NCBI GenBank assembly: GCA_937969495.1
Contig: CALBVY010000047.1
Span: 1-51,932 of the forward strand
Direction: 5' to 3'
DNA length: 51,932 nucleotides
DNA from: an uncultured Verrucomicrobiales bacterium
GTDB lineage: Bacteria > Verrucomicrobiota > Verrucomicrobiia > Verrucomicrobiales > Akkermansiaceae
The notes under the pieces were generated by a model that ran no database searches, was not told the origin of the DNA, and saw only the letters and a list, made by a program, of their open reading frames with translations. Position numbers and translations under genes: made by a program. The stretch's first letter is position 1; each line of letters begins with the position of its first letter. Of the stretch, positions 44,505 to 51,932 are shown piece by piece.

Positions 44505-45104
44505 ATGCAGATTCAGAGTGCCACATTCGAAACCAGTAGCCCAGACCTTGAAAGCTGCCCAGAGTCCACACTTGCCGAGTTTGCATTCATTGGTAGATCC
44601 AATGTCGGTAAGTCATCGTTAATCAACATGCTGACTAAAAAGAAAGATCTCGCGATAGTTTCCAGCAAACCAGGTCGCACACGTTTGATTAATTTTTTCC
44701 TTATTAACAAAAAGTGGACATTAGTTGACCTCCCCGGCTATGGCTATGCCAAGGCATCAGGCAGTGCTCGTAAGAAGTTTCAGGAGTTAGTGACAGACTA
44801 TTTACTGCACAGGCCCAATGTCAGCTGCGTGTTTGTACTGATCGACTCCCGCCTAACACCGCAAAGGATCGATTTAGAATTCACCCAGTGGTTAGTGAAG
44901 TGCGAAGTTCCTTTTGTTCTTATTTTCACCAAGACAGACAAAAGTAAGCCACGCGTAGTGGAGCAGAATATCGAGCTATTTAAAGAAGGTATGAGTGAAT
45001 TCTGTAATGGGCTCCCGAGAATTTATCAATGCTCAGCGAAAACCGATCATGGCCGTGGTGAGGTGCTGCATTTCATCGATGAAGCTGTCCGGCTACGCAG
45101 TTAA
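44505..45104 (+). CDS. engB: Ribosome biogenesis GTP-binding protein EngB (YsxC/YihA)
   Basis: 199 residues. The G1 P-loop is GRSNVGKSSLI near residue 30, followed by a GRTRLINFF segment (G2), DLPGYGYA (G3), TKTDK (G4) and CSAKT (G5). This order and the short length fit EngB, an essential GTPase for large-subunit assembly. Convergent with purC, 8 bp apart. Confidence 0.95.
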   Translation: MQIQSATFETSSPDLESCPESTLAEFAFIGRSNVGKSSLINMLTKKKDLAIVSSKPGRTRLINFFLINKKWTLVDLPGYGYAKASGSARKKFQELVTDYLLHRPNVSCVFVLIDSRLTPQRIDLEFTQWLVKCEVPFVLIFTKTDKSKPRVVEQNIELFKEGMSEFCNGLPRIYQCSAKTDHGRGEVLHFIDEAVRLRS

Positions 45105-45112
45105 TCAGCCTA

Positions 45113-46216
45113 TTATTCCACGATGCCAAAGGCAGCTAGTGCATCTAGCATTTCCTGACGTGCATCACCCACTTCAGGGATGACCTTGCCAGTGATCTCT
45201 TCTGATTTTGACTTATAGAGATCACTAACAGCCATCATCGCATCCACCGGCACTTTAAAAATCCTCCCCACTTCATCACGCTCATCCATACGCTCTTTAT
45301 TCAGCAGGACATCGGCATCAGGCACAGCTTCACAGAGAAACTTACGGAACATCTCCTTGGAGTTCTCCACGATACGGCCTTGCTCATAGGATGATTTCTC
45401 CCAGTAGCGAGATGAATCCAAGGTTCCTACTTCATCGATATAAATCATCACATGACCATCGCCAGCAGCATCAGGCACGTAGCCAAACTCAAACTTCGTA
45501 TCTACCAAGAGCTGCCCAGCAGCCTCAGCCTGATTAGCAATGATTTGAAATCCCTCAGAGAGAAGTTTTTCATACTGACTAACGTCTCTCTCTGCACGAA
45601 AGGCAAAAGCCTGATAGTTCTCCAAAATCTGCTCACGGCTTACATCGACATCATCTTTTTCCGGCACACCCGCAACACCGGTTAACACACCCTTCGTAGA
45701 AGGAGTGATCAGAAGTTCACTGAGACGCTGGCCATTTTCCAAACCTTCAGGGAGCGCAATACCACAGATACTGCGCTGGCCTTGCTGGTAGCCACGCCAC
45801 ATGCTACCCGTCATATACTGGCGCGCAATCCCCTCCACCATCACTGGCTGCGCTTTTTGCACAATCCAGACCAAGGGATGGGGTGACTCCAGAATATGGT
45901 TACCCGCCAGCCCTGCTTGTTCAAATTTTTCAAACCAATGCAGCGCGGTAGCATTCAGTGCTGCCCCTTTACCAGGCACACCTAACAACCCATCTTCACC
46001 TTGCCAGATAATCTCATAAGCAGAGATTCGATCACTAATCACCATCACCGCTAGCTGAGTCCCCGGTGCTACTGGGTAGCTGCGCTCTTCACAGAGCCTA
46101 GCGCTGTCCTCTTTTGTTAGCCAGTAGACTGAGCGAACTTTTCCACTATGCACACTGCCTTCATGTCTAATAGGGAGATCATCTGTCTTGGCGATGGCGA
46201 GGTGTGATAAACTCAT
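45113..46216 (-). CDS. purC: Phosphoribosylaminoimidazole-succinocarboxamide synthase (SAICAR synthase)
   Basis: 367 residues. Joins aspartate to CAIR in purine synthesis. Motifs are GKVRSVYWL (ATP loop), VMISDRISAYEII, the TPSTK segment, and the signature VDTKFEFGYVPD with the downstream IDEVGTLDSSRYW. It is the longer bacterial form, as in some gamma-proteobacteria and yeast-like enzymes, not the ~240-residue form. No other purine genes are near. Confidence 0.94.
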   Translation of the reverse strand: MSLSHLAIAKTDDLPIRHEGSVHSGKVRSVYWLTKEDSARLCEERSYPVAPGTQLAVMVISDRISAYEIIWQGEDGLLGVPGKGAALNATALHWFEKFEQAGLAGNHILESPHPLVWIVQKAQPVMVEGIARQYMTGSMWRGYQQGQRSICGIALPEGLENGQRLSELLITPSTKGVLTGVAGVPEKDDVDVSREQILENYQAFAFRAERDVSQYEKLLSEGFQIIANQAEAAGQLLVDTKFEFGYVPDAAGDGHVMIYIDEVGTLDSSRYWEKSSYEQGRIVENSKEMFRKFLCEAVPDADVLLNKERMDERDEVGRIFKVPVDAMMAVSDLYKSKSEEITGKVIPEVGDARQEMLDALAAFGIVE

Positions 46217-46429
46217 AATTGTTCGTGGTATATCTTAGATCTGCGGCGGCATGGAAAAAACCTCCCCTCTCCGAGAGTTCAAACTTTATGGTAAAGCACG
46301 GTTTTACAGAGAGTTTTTCTAGGCGAGCCACGTTGAGCGGTCAATTGAAACCCTCCATGGTGTGGAAAAACACCTTACTTCCACTCAGTTTCGCTCGACA
46401 TATCAGCAATTGGATTTCAACTTAACCTC

Positions 46430-46753
46430 ATGCGAGAAACCACTGACAACATCAAAGCATTTCTCGAATTTATTGCTCTGCAATTCATCGATCACCCCGA
46501 AGAAGCCCAGCTGCGCGTAGCCGAAGTGGATGAAAACCATGTCCGCTTCAGACTCATTGTTGCACAAAGTGACGTTGCCATGCTTATAGGCCGCAATGGT
46601 TTCACCGCCAGTGCTATCCGTAATGTCATGAAAGCTGCAGCTCTCCGTGAAGGTATGCATGCTAGCTTACAGATCCATTCTCACGAAGAGGAACGCCAGC
46701 GCATGGCTGCTATTGAGGCAGGTGAGATTATCGAAGACGGCAAAGATCTATAA
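46430..46753 (+). CDS. khpA: KH-domain RNA-binding protein (KhpA-like)
   Basis: 107 residues, a single KH domain. The GxxG loop is in AMLIGRNGFTASAIRNVMKA near residues 52-70. KhpA proteins bind small RNAs and mRNAs. The usual neighbours (rpsP, rimM) are absent, so the ortholog assignment is moderate. A short Glu-rich C-terminal tail follows. The 213 bp before it hold a GTGT...ACAC hairpin (about 46360-46376) and nothing else obvious. Confidence 0.85.
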   Translation: MRETTDNIKAFLEFIALQFIDHPEEAQLRVAEVDENHVRFRLIVAQSDVAMLIGRNGFTASAIRNVMKAAALREGMHASLQIHSHEEERQRMAAIEAGEIIEDGKDL

Positions 46754-46834
46754 TCAGCTCATTGTGGGAAAACCTGCACGCCATCCTTAATTTCCACTTT
46801 CGTAGTTCGTTTTTCCTTATACATTAACGACATC

Positions 46835-49330
46835 ATGCCAAGTAAGCGTCTCTTTCACCATCTACGCTTGCTGCTTGTTATTACTTTCGGTGTCATCATT
46901 GGCACCCTGGTAGGTGGAGTGTATTACATTAACCAAACTGGCATGAACGCTCAATGGCGCGGAAAAATCGCCCAAGAGTTAGAAAATATCGGCATCATCG
47001 CAGACTTTCAAAGTTTAAGGATTGAGCCCACTCGCGGCTTGGTAGCAGGAGGTGTCTGCATTTATTCCGATAGCAGCCGGAAAGATATCATCGCACAACT
47101 CGAACACCTCGTCATCGATGTGGATAAAACCAAGCTTATGCGTGGTAAATTGAGAGTGAACAAAGTTTCACTAAGAACAGCAAACATCTCCCTCCCCATT
47201 GATCCTGATGATCCAGAAGGACCAAGAATCCTCATGAACGAACTTCAGGGCGATCTGAGACTCCCTGATAAAAAAACCATCGATGCCCGCAATGTCTCTG
47301 GTAGGGTTGCAGGTATTCAACTTGAGTTAGATGCACGTATCTGGAGCGAACACCTCGTTAAAAAACAGCCAGAAACCATGAAGGACATGCGCATTGCTCG
47401 AGTAAAAACCATCGCTCGCATCATTCAAGAAATTCAAGCATGGCAATGGCCTGATAACTCTCCACCTATCCTTCAACTCTATCTTGAAGGAAATATGGAC
47501 AATCCTGACTCAGCCCGGCTCGACTTCACCCTTACAGCCACTGAACTTGAGCGCGATGGAGTGGTGCTCAACGACATCGAAATCCGCGGTGACTACAAAA
47601 ATAAATTAATCACACTCGATGAAATCAAACTCGGAGACGGCGCTGGGAAAATAGACGCCCAAGCAGACTTCCACACCACCACCCGCAGTGGTCGTTTTTC
47701 CGCAGATTCATCGCTTCATATTCAGATGCTAGCGCGCAAAGTCTTTGGTGTTGGTATTCTCCAACAAATCACCTTTTCCACACCCCCGAAAATTCAATGC
47801 CTTGGCACCATTAAGCTAAATGAAAAGCTCCAGCCTCAAATACAAGTCACTGGCCAGGCACACGTGAAAGGCTTTAGCTGCCTTGGCACACACTACACAC
47901 AGCTCGATACTAACTTCTCTGCACAAGACAATGACTTTTTTCTAACAGGACTTCATATTACACATCCCAAGGGTGAGCTCAAGGGACGCATCCTTCTCAA
48001 AAAAGACAACATCCGCTATGAAGCTGACTCCACACTACCACCAGCCGCCTATCTAGCATTCATCAGGGATTCTCCCATCGCCAATGCTCTGAATAATGCG
48101 GACTTCCACCCAGATGCCACCATCCACATCACTTCAAAGGGCACGATGAACCGTAGTGACATCACAGACTGGGCTGCCAGCGGCACCGCCAAAATCGAAC
48201 ATTTCTCCTACTTGGATGTTCCTATACACAGCCTCAGCGGCAACTATGAAATGAGTACTCTGCATTCACATTTCACCGATATCGATGCCCTCTTAGACTA
48301 CACAAACTACTGGCTCCGCAAACGTCACGGAGGCTCTCCCTCTGCACGCGCCAGTGTAGATGCCATCACCATTGATCGCACCGAGGAAACGGTCCGTCTA
48401 TCCAATATTAAAACCACTGCTTGGCCAGCACCTATCGTCCAGCTCTTCGTTCCCAAGGTGGCCAAACATATCGAAACCTACCGCTTCCACAGACCCCCTA
48501 ACCTCACCGCCAGTGGTGTATTCGGCCTACGGAAAAATGATCCACGCACGGACTTTAAAATCAATGCGAACTCCCCTGGAAATATGAACTACGATTTTCT
48601 AGGCAAAGCGCTCAAACTCCAGCGCCTCAAGGGCAAAGTGCGGATCAAATCTGATCGCGTAGAAGTTAGCAACCTCTCATTTAGCACCTTTAAAGGCACC
48701 AGTAAGGGATTTATAACCGTCCTCACCTCCTCAAAAAATAAATCTAAATACACTGGAGGCTTCCAGTGGTCACGGCTTCATTTAAAGGAAATAGGCAAGC
48801 TTTATCAATTTGAAAAAGCTGAACGCGGCCTCCTAACAGGACGACTCGATTTCACTGGCCAGGCCGATAATATCGCACGCTTTAATGGCAAAGGAAATAT
48901 TGCACTAGAGCGTGGTAATCTTTTCTCCGTTCCCATGCTCGGCCCACTATCTCCGATCATCGGAACAGTGTTAGGAAAACGCAACCCTACACAGCAGCAA
49001 GCAGAAGATGCCTCTTGCTCCTTCCTGATCCGTAACGGAGTAGTGCACTCTAATAATTTCTTAGCCACCACTCGCTCATTGAAGTTTACCGGTGAGGGTA
49101 AAATCGATCTCAAACAAAAAAACATGGATCTATTAGTCCGTATGAACGCACGAGGCCTCTTTAGTGTGCTCTCCTTACCACTAAGGCCATTTATGGGGCT
49201 GTTTCAATTCCAAGGCACTGGCTATGTCATGAAGCCTCAATGGCGCACTGTGATTTTTACCAATCCCCAACGTGGCAAAAATGATCCCATTTTCAGAAAG
49301 CCACCCAAGGCTAGATTAATCAGGGAGTAA
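46835..49330 (+). CDS. AsmA-like large envelope protein
   Basis: 831 residues. One N-terminal membrane helix (about 13-33) anchors a long periplasmic region of repeating beta-strands. The last ~180 residues match the AsmA C-terminal pattern: GLLTGRLDFTGQADNIARFNGKGNI, LERGNLFSVPMLGPLS and RSLKFTGEGKIDL. AsmA-type proteins help carry phospholipids between the two membranes. It lies after the KH gene in the same direction. Substrate is inferred from the family. Confidence 0.85.
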   Translation: MPSKRLFHHLRLLLVITFGVIIGTLVGGVYYINQTGMNAQWRGKIAQELENIGIIADFQSLRIEPTRGLVAGGVCIYSDSSRKDIIAQLEHLVIDVDKTKLMRGKLRVNKVSLRTANISLPIDPDDPEGPRILMNELQGDLRLPDKKTIDARNVSGRVAGIQLELDARIWSEHLVKKQPETMKDMRIARVKTIARIIQEIQAWQWPDNSPPILQLYLEGNMDNPDSARLDFTLTATELERDGVVLNDIEIRGDYKNKLITLDEIKLGDGAGKIDAQADFHTTTRSGRFSADSSLHIQMLARKVFGVGILQQITFSTPPKIQCLGTIKLNEKLQPQIQVTGQAHVKGFSCLGTHYTQLDTNFSAQDNDFFLTGLHITHPKGELKGRILLKKDNIRYEADSTLPPAAYLAFIRDSPIANALNNADFHPDATIHITSKGTMNRSDITDWAASGTAKIEHFSYLDVPIHSLSGNYEMSTLHSHFTDIDALLDYTNYWLRKRHGGSPSARASVDAITIDRTEETVRLSNIKTTAWPAPIVQLFVPKVAKHIETYRFHRPPNLTASGVFGLRKNDPRTDFKINANSPGNMNYDFLGKALKLQRLKGKVRIKSDRVEVSNLSFSTFKGTSKGFITVLTSSKNKSKYTGGFQWSRLHLKEIGKLYQFEKAERGLLTGRLDFTGQADNIARFNGKGNIALERGNLFSVPMLGPLSPIIGTVLGKRNPTQQQAEDASCSFLIRNGVVHSNNFLATTRSLKFTGEGKIDLKQKNMDLLVRMNARGLFSVLSLPLRPFMGLFQFQGTGYVMKPQWRTVIFTNPQRGKNDPIFRKPPKARLIRE

Positions 49331-49449
49331 GCCTACACATTACAACATTAGATTTTGAAGGCCATGTTGTCAGTGCAATCAACACAAGCTCTCAACTCTT
49401 ATTTTTCAATGAAAGTAATGGCAGTATTTCGAGAAATCTAAATATATAT

Positions 49450-49932
49450 TCAGGGTTTAAACGCACCCCATATCATTCCTACTCCACCGATAACAATCAC
49501 CGCAGGAAACCAAACTGTATACCCAGCGGCCTTGGTATCATGCTCAAGAATAGCACGTTCAGGCTGCTCAGGATTTACCCACGCAATGTGCTCAGATCCA
49601 GCTGCATATTGCTTCGCAAGCTCCGCCACAGCCTCAGCTTCTCTAGTCCATTTCGCACCACGGGGTGAGATAGTATCTGAGGTATATTCTGTACCTTGGT
49701 AGTTGTATCCAAAAAGAATATTCAGCCTAAACTCACGTGCTGCACCTGAGAACTGACGTTCATCAATAACCGAGCGTAACACCAGTGCCTCAGTCTGGGG
49801 CCACGTACGGCTCTCTTTGGCATTCTGATAACTCCGGATCATTAACCAACTAAATGTCCCTGCTACCAAAATCAACATCACACCGATCAGGCAGAGAAAA
49901 AGTTGACCTGCACGGCTATCAGAACGTTTCAT
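49450..49932 (-). CDS. DUF3592 family membrane protein
   Basis: 160 residues with two membrane helices (about 12-32 and 135-155) around a soluble beta domain (TWPQTEALVLRS, FGYNYQGTEYTSDTISPRG, AWVNPEQPERAIL). This matches DUF3592, a family of unknown function. It follows pyk by 41 bp on the same strand and is probably co-transcribed. The 119 bp after it hold a weak ACAACAT...ATGTTGT repeat and no clear terminator. Confidence 0.87.
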   Translation of the reverse strand: MKRSDSRAGQLFLCLIGVMLILVAGTFSWLMIRSYQNAKESRTWPQTEALVLRSVIDERQFSGAAREFRLNILFGYNYQGTEYTSDTISPRGAKWTREAEAVAELAKQYAAGSEHIAWVNPEQPERAILEHDTKAAGYTVWFPAVIVIGGVGMIWGAFKP

Positions 49933-49973
49933 AGCACATCAGCTACCTTGGAACAGCTACAAGATCAAGCGCT

Positions 49974-51395
49974 TCAAGCATGAACAAGAAGAACAGAATC
50001 CACAACAGCCCCTTTTTGAGTCATATCTGAAATCACCACCAAGGGAGTGCCAGCATCGATATCATGTTCGTTTTTTAACATTTCCACCGCAGTAGCCAGC
50101 GTATCTCCAGGCTCTTCACTGAAGTCAATCCTACGAGCAGTCACCCCTCTCCCTAGATTAACCTGACGACAAATAACGGCCTCTGGCGCAAACGCATAAA
50201 TAGGCGAATGAGGCCGTAGTAAAGCCGTCTGCACAGGCATAAACCCACGCCGTGTAAATACCAAGATCCGTGCATCAGGAATAGAATCCGCTAACTGCAC
50301 CGCAGCACGCACCGTCTTCTGACGTTCCGTTCGCAGCAACGCCTCCGCCCCATACCCCATCCCTCCACTACGCTCAATTCTGGTAGCGATACGATCCAAT
50401 ATTTCCACACACTCCACAGGGTATTTCCCCACACTCGTCTCCCCACTAAGCATCACAGAATCTGCCTCTTCAAAAACAGCATTAGAAACATCCGTCACCT
50501 CCGCACGTGTAGGCAGAGGATTAGCAATCATCGATTCTAACATATGTGTAGCCACAATCACACGCGTCCCAAGCCGTAAACAACGCTTCACAATCTTACG
50601 CTGAATAATCGGAAGCTCCTCAATATTAACCTCAATACCAAGATCCCCCCTAGCCACCATAACCACATCAGACTCAGAAATAATATCGTCAATATTCCTA
50701 ACAGCTTCCTGATCTTCTATTTTCGAAACAATTTGTGCATGTCCACCACCTTCCACCATAGCAGCCCTCAGCTGCCTCACATGATCTGCATCACGCACAA
50801 AGGAACCAGCAATAAAATCACACCCCACATCACATGCCAGTGCAAGATCAAGCCGGTCTTTTTTTGTTAGCGCAGGAAGATTTAACCTCACACCAGGCAG
50901 GTTAATATGCCGCCGACTTCCCATCATGCCCCCAGTCTTTACTTCACACAGAATATTGGATGCATTCACTTCTTTAATCAACATCAAGAACCCTCCATTA
51001 TCCACGATCAAACGATCACCCTCAGATACATCCCCCATTAAACCCGCATAATTAACCGTAGTAGAAAGCGGTAGGGTAGCTTCAGCATCCTTTTTGCGAA
51101 ATTCCACCATGTCTCCCTTTTTTAAATCCAAATCTTCCTCTAAATCCCCCGTCCGGATGGAAGGCCCCTGCAAGTCACAGAGAATGGATGTATGACTGCT
51201 TAACCGATCCGAGATCGCCCGAATCCGCGGACAAATATCACGCACCCACTCATGCTTTGCGTGGCTCATATTAAGCCGGAAAACATTAGCACCAGCTAGG
51301 ATCAGAGCTTCGAGAACTTCATCTGATTCCGTAGCAGGGCCGAGGGTACAAATAATACGCGTCTTGCGGTGTTTCCGATTCATATTCGAGAACAT
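49974..51395 (-). CDS. pyk: Pyruvate kinase
   Basis: 473 residues from ATG 51395; an alternative start is ATG 51383 (MNRKHRKTRI). Last step of glycolysis, making ATP and pyruvate from PEP. Motifs are RKTRIICTLGPATESDEVL, VFRLNMSHAKHEW, the catalytic ARGDLGIEV segment with IDEADVVMVARGDLG-like order, and THMLESMIANPLPTRAEVTDVSNAV. The C-terminal allosteric domain is present. Length is standard. The upstream 200 bp (51396-51598) show no clear promoter. Confidence 0.95.
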   Translation of the reverse strand: MFSNMNRKHRKTRIICTLGPATESDEVLEALILAGANVFRLNMSHAKHEWVRDICPRIRAISDRLSSHTSILCDLQGPSIRTGDLEEDLDLKKGDMVEFRKKDAEATLPLSTTVNYAGLMGDVSEGDRLIVDNGGFLMLIKEVNASNILCEVKTGGMMGSRRHINLPGVRLNLPALTKKDRLDLALACDVGCDFIAGSFVRDADHVRQLRAAMVEGGGHAQIVSKIEDQEAVRNIDDIISESDVVMVARGDLGIEVNIEELPIIQRKIVKRCLRLGTRVIVATHMLESMIANPLPTRAEVTDVSNAVFEEADSVMLSGETSVGKYPVECVEILDRIATRIERSGGMGYGAEALLRTERQKTVRAAVQLADSIPDARILVFTRRGFMPVQTALLRPHSPIYAFAPEAVICRQVNLGRGVTARRIDFSEEPGDTLATAVEMLKNEHDIDAGTPLVVISDMTQKGAVVDSVLLVHA

Positions 51396-51598
51396 AGAGG
51401 ATATCCGAGGTAACTTACAATTTACAAATTCCCCGAATACAAATCAATCTCCTCCTCCTGACCGTTTACCAAAATAGCGCCCACAATCACGCCACAAAAA
51501 AACGCATTCAATTATTTTCATTTCACACATCATCATCGCTTGACGAAAGCCATCCGATATGTTCCAACTACGCCCGTCGCCCGCCGACACATCGTTTA

Positions 51599-51689
51599 GG
51601 ACCGATGGCTGAGTGGTCGAAAGCGCTCCCCTGCTAAGGGAGTATACCCCAAAAGGGTATCCAGGGTTCGAATCCCTGTCGGTCCGCCA
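51599..51689 (+). tRNA. tRNA-Ser (anticodon GCT)
   Basis: A long-variable-arm cloverleaf: acceptor arms GGACCGA/TCGGTCC, anticodon loop CTGCTAA in the stem TCCC/GGGA region, a large variable arm (TATACCCCAAAAGGGTATC), the T arm AGGGTTCGAATCCCT, and an encoded 3' CCA. It reads AGC and AGU codons. An IS630 fragment starts about 60 bp downstream, separated by an 11-C tract. Confidence 0.95.
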
Positions 51690-51748
51690 TTTTACCCACA
51701 TTGCAAATTTGTGATACGGGATCCCCCCCCCCCAATAGACCTCTTATA

Positions 51749-51932
51749 ATACCAATCGTTAAATTTTTCTGGTATTTTAGGTGGAGATTAGATGTTTGCT
51801 TGATGACGCATCCAGCCATCACCATCCAAGGAGAGAATTTTCTCAGGGGTAGCCCACAATTTCTTAAGCCAATGTGTTGCTGCCTCCAAAAGTTCATCAA
51901 GCGAACCCCACCGACGATTACAGAGCCAGTCT
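51749..51932 (-). mobile_element. IS630-family element, right end (copy B, cut by window edge)
   Basis: The end of an insertion sequence, repeated at 32469-32652 with three mismatches and in the same orientation. It starts at the ATACCAATCGTTAAA end. The element runs off the window, so its full length and the other terminal repeat cannot be seen. Confidence 0.9.
51788..51932 (-). CDS. IS630-family transposase, C-terminal part (partial)
   Basis: The open reverse frame from the window edge gives DWLCNRRWGSLDELLEAATH, then WLKKLWATPEKILSLDGDGW and MRHQANI before the stop. It keeps the Trp where copy A has a stop codon, so this copy may be functional. It is only partly visible. Confidence 0.85.
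   Translation of the reverse strand, partial: DWLCNRRWGSLDELLEAATHWLKKLWATPEKILSLDGDGWMRHQANI

Noticed and set aside
51444-51701. Reverse ORF over tRNA-Ser
   Set aside because: The sequence begins in the tRNA antisense (the RDSNPG-type translation often produced by tRNA genes) and is not a real protein.

Overview
The window is a stretch of ordinary chromosome, most likely from a Verrucomicrobiota bacterium of the Rubritalea/Akkermansia kind. That placement is an inference. It rests on a PEP-CTERM protein with a VPEP...RRRR tail, a sigma-70 factor with a long Lys/Ala-rich N-terminal extension, weak Shine-Dalgarno sequences, a class A RNase P RNA and intermediate base composition. No ribosomal RNA gene or CRISPR array is visible. 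Two tRNA genes (Pro-GGG and Ser-GCT), rnpB and about 43 protein genes are supported.

Layout. 1-1000: tRNA-Pro and a PEP-CTERM surface protein, each with an intrinsic terminator. 1.2-5.5 kb: a probable iron or heme uptake locus with a TonB-dependent receptor, a DUF6607 protein and a convergent AraC-family regulator. 5.6-6.2 kb: a small basic ORF and rnpB. 6.3-12.6 kb: argD, argF, a GH3 glycosidase, an alpha/beta hydrolase, glnS and a DUF1304 membrane protein. 12.9-17.8 kb: a tightly packed forward run of nrdR, an unrecognised gene that may carry an ATP-cone-like fold, a HIT protein, xth, a duplicated CxxC protein, prmC and murA. 18-23.4 kb: rpoD, a sulfatase relic, hemB, pgsA and gnd. 23.4-26.6 kb: a reverse-strand pyrimidine operon, pyrR-membrane ORF-pyrB-pyrC. 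26.7-35 kb: a coiled-coil/TPR protein, a tricorn-like protease whose 3' end runs into an IS630-type relic, proC, tatA and a lipoprotein nuclease/phosphatase. 35-46 kb: smc, lipB, an AI-2E-type permease, a CII-like regulator, pyrD, a hipBA module, engB and purC. 46.4-51.9 kb: a KH protein, an AsmA-like protein, a DUF3592 protein, pyk, tRNA-Ser and the edge of a second IS630-type copy.

Most genes are housekeeping: arginine, proline and pyrimidine synthesis, one purine step, heme, lipoate, peptidoglycan, phospholipid, chromosome segregation, translation and transcription. Accessory content is thin and consists of the iron locus, hipBA, the IS copies and the sulfatase relic.

The most interesting signal is a tandem pair of NrdR boxes between the divergent genes smc and lipB (38939-38985). 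One is an exact palindrome matching the published consensus. The centres are 31 bp apart, the helically phased spacing known for real NrdR operators, yet no ribonucleotide reductase gene is nearby. The window also encodes NrdR itself, with a weaker NrdR-like site in front of it and an adjacent protein that may be a divergent ATP-cone. This suggests that in this lineage the dNTP-sensing repressor may also control chromosome segregation or lipoylation genes.
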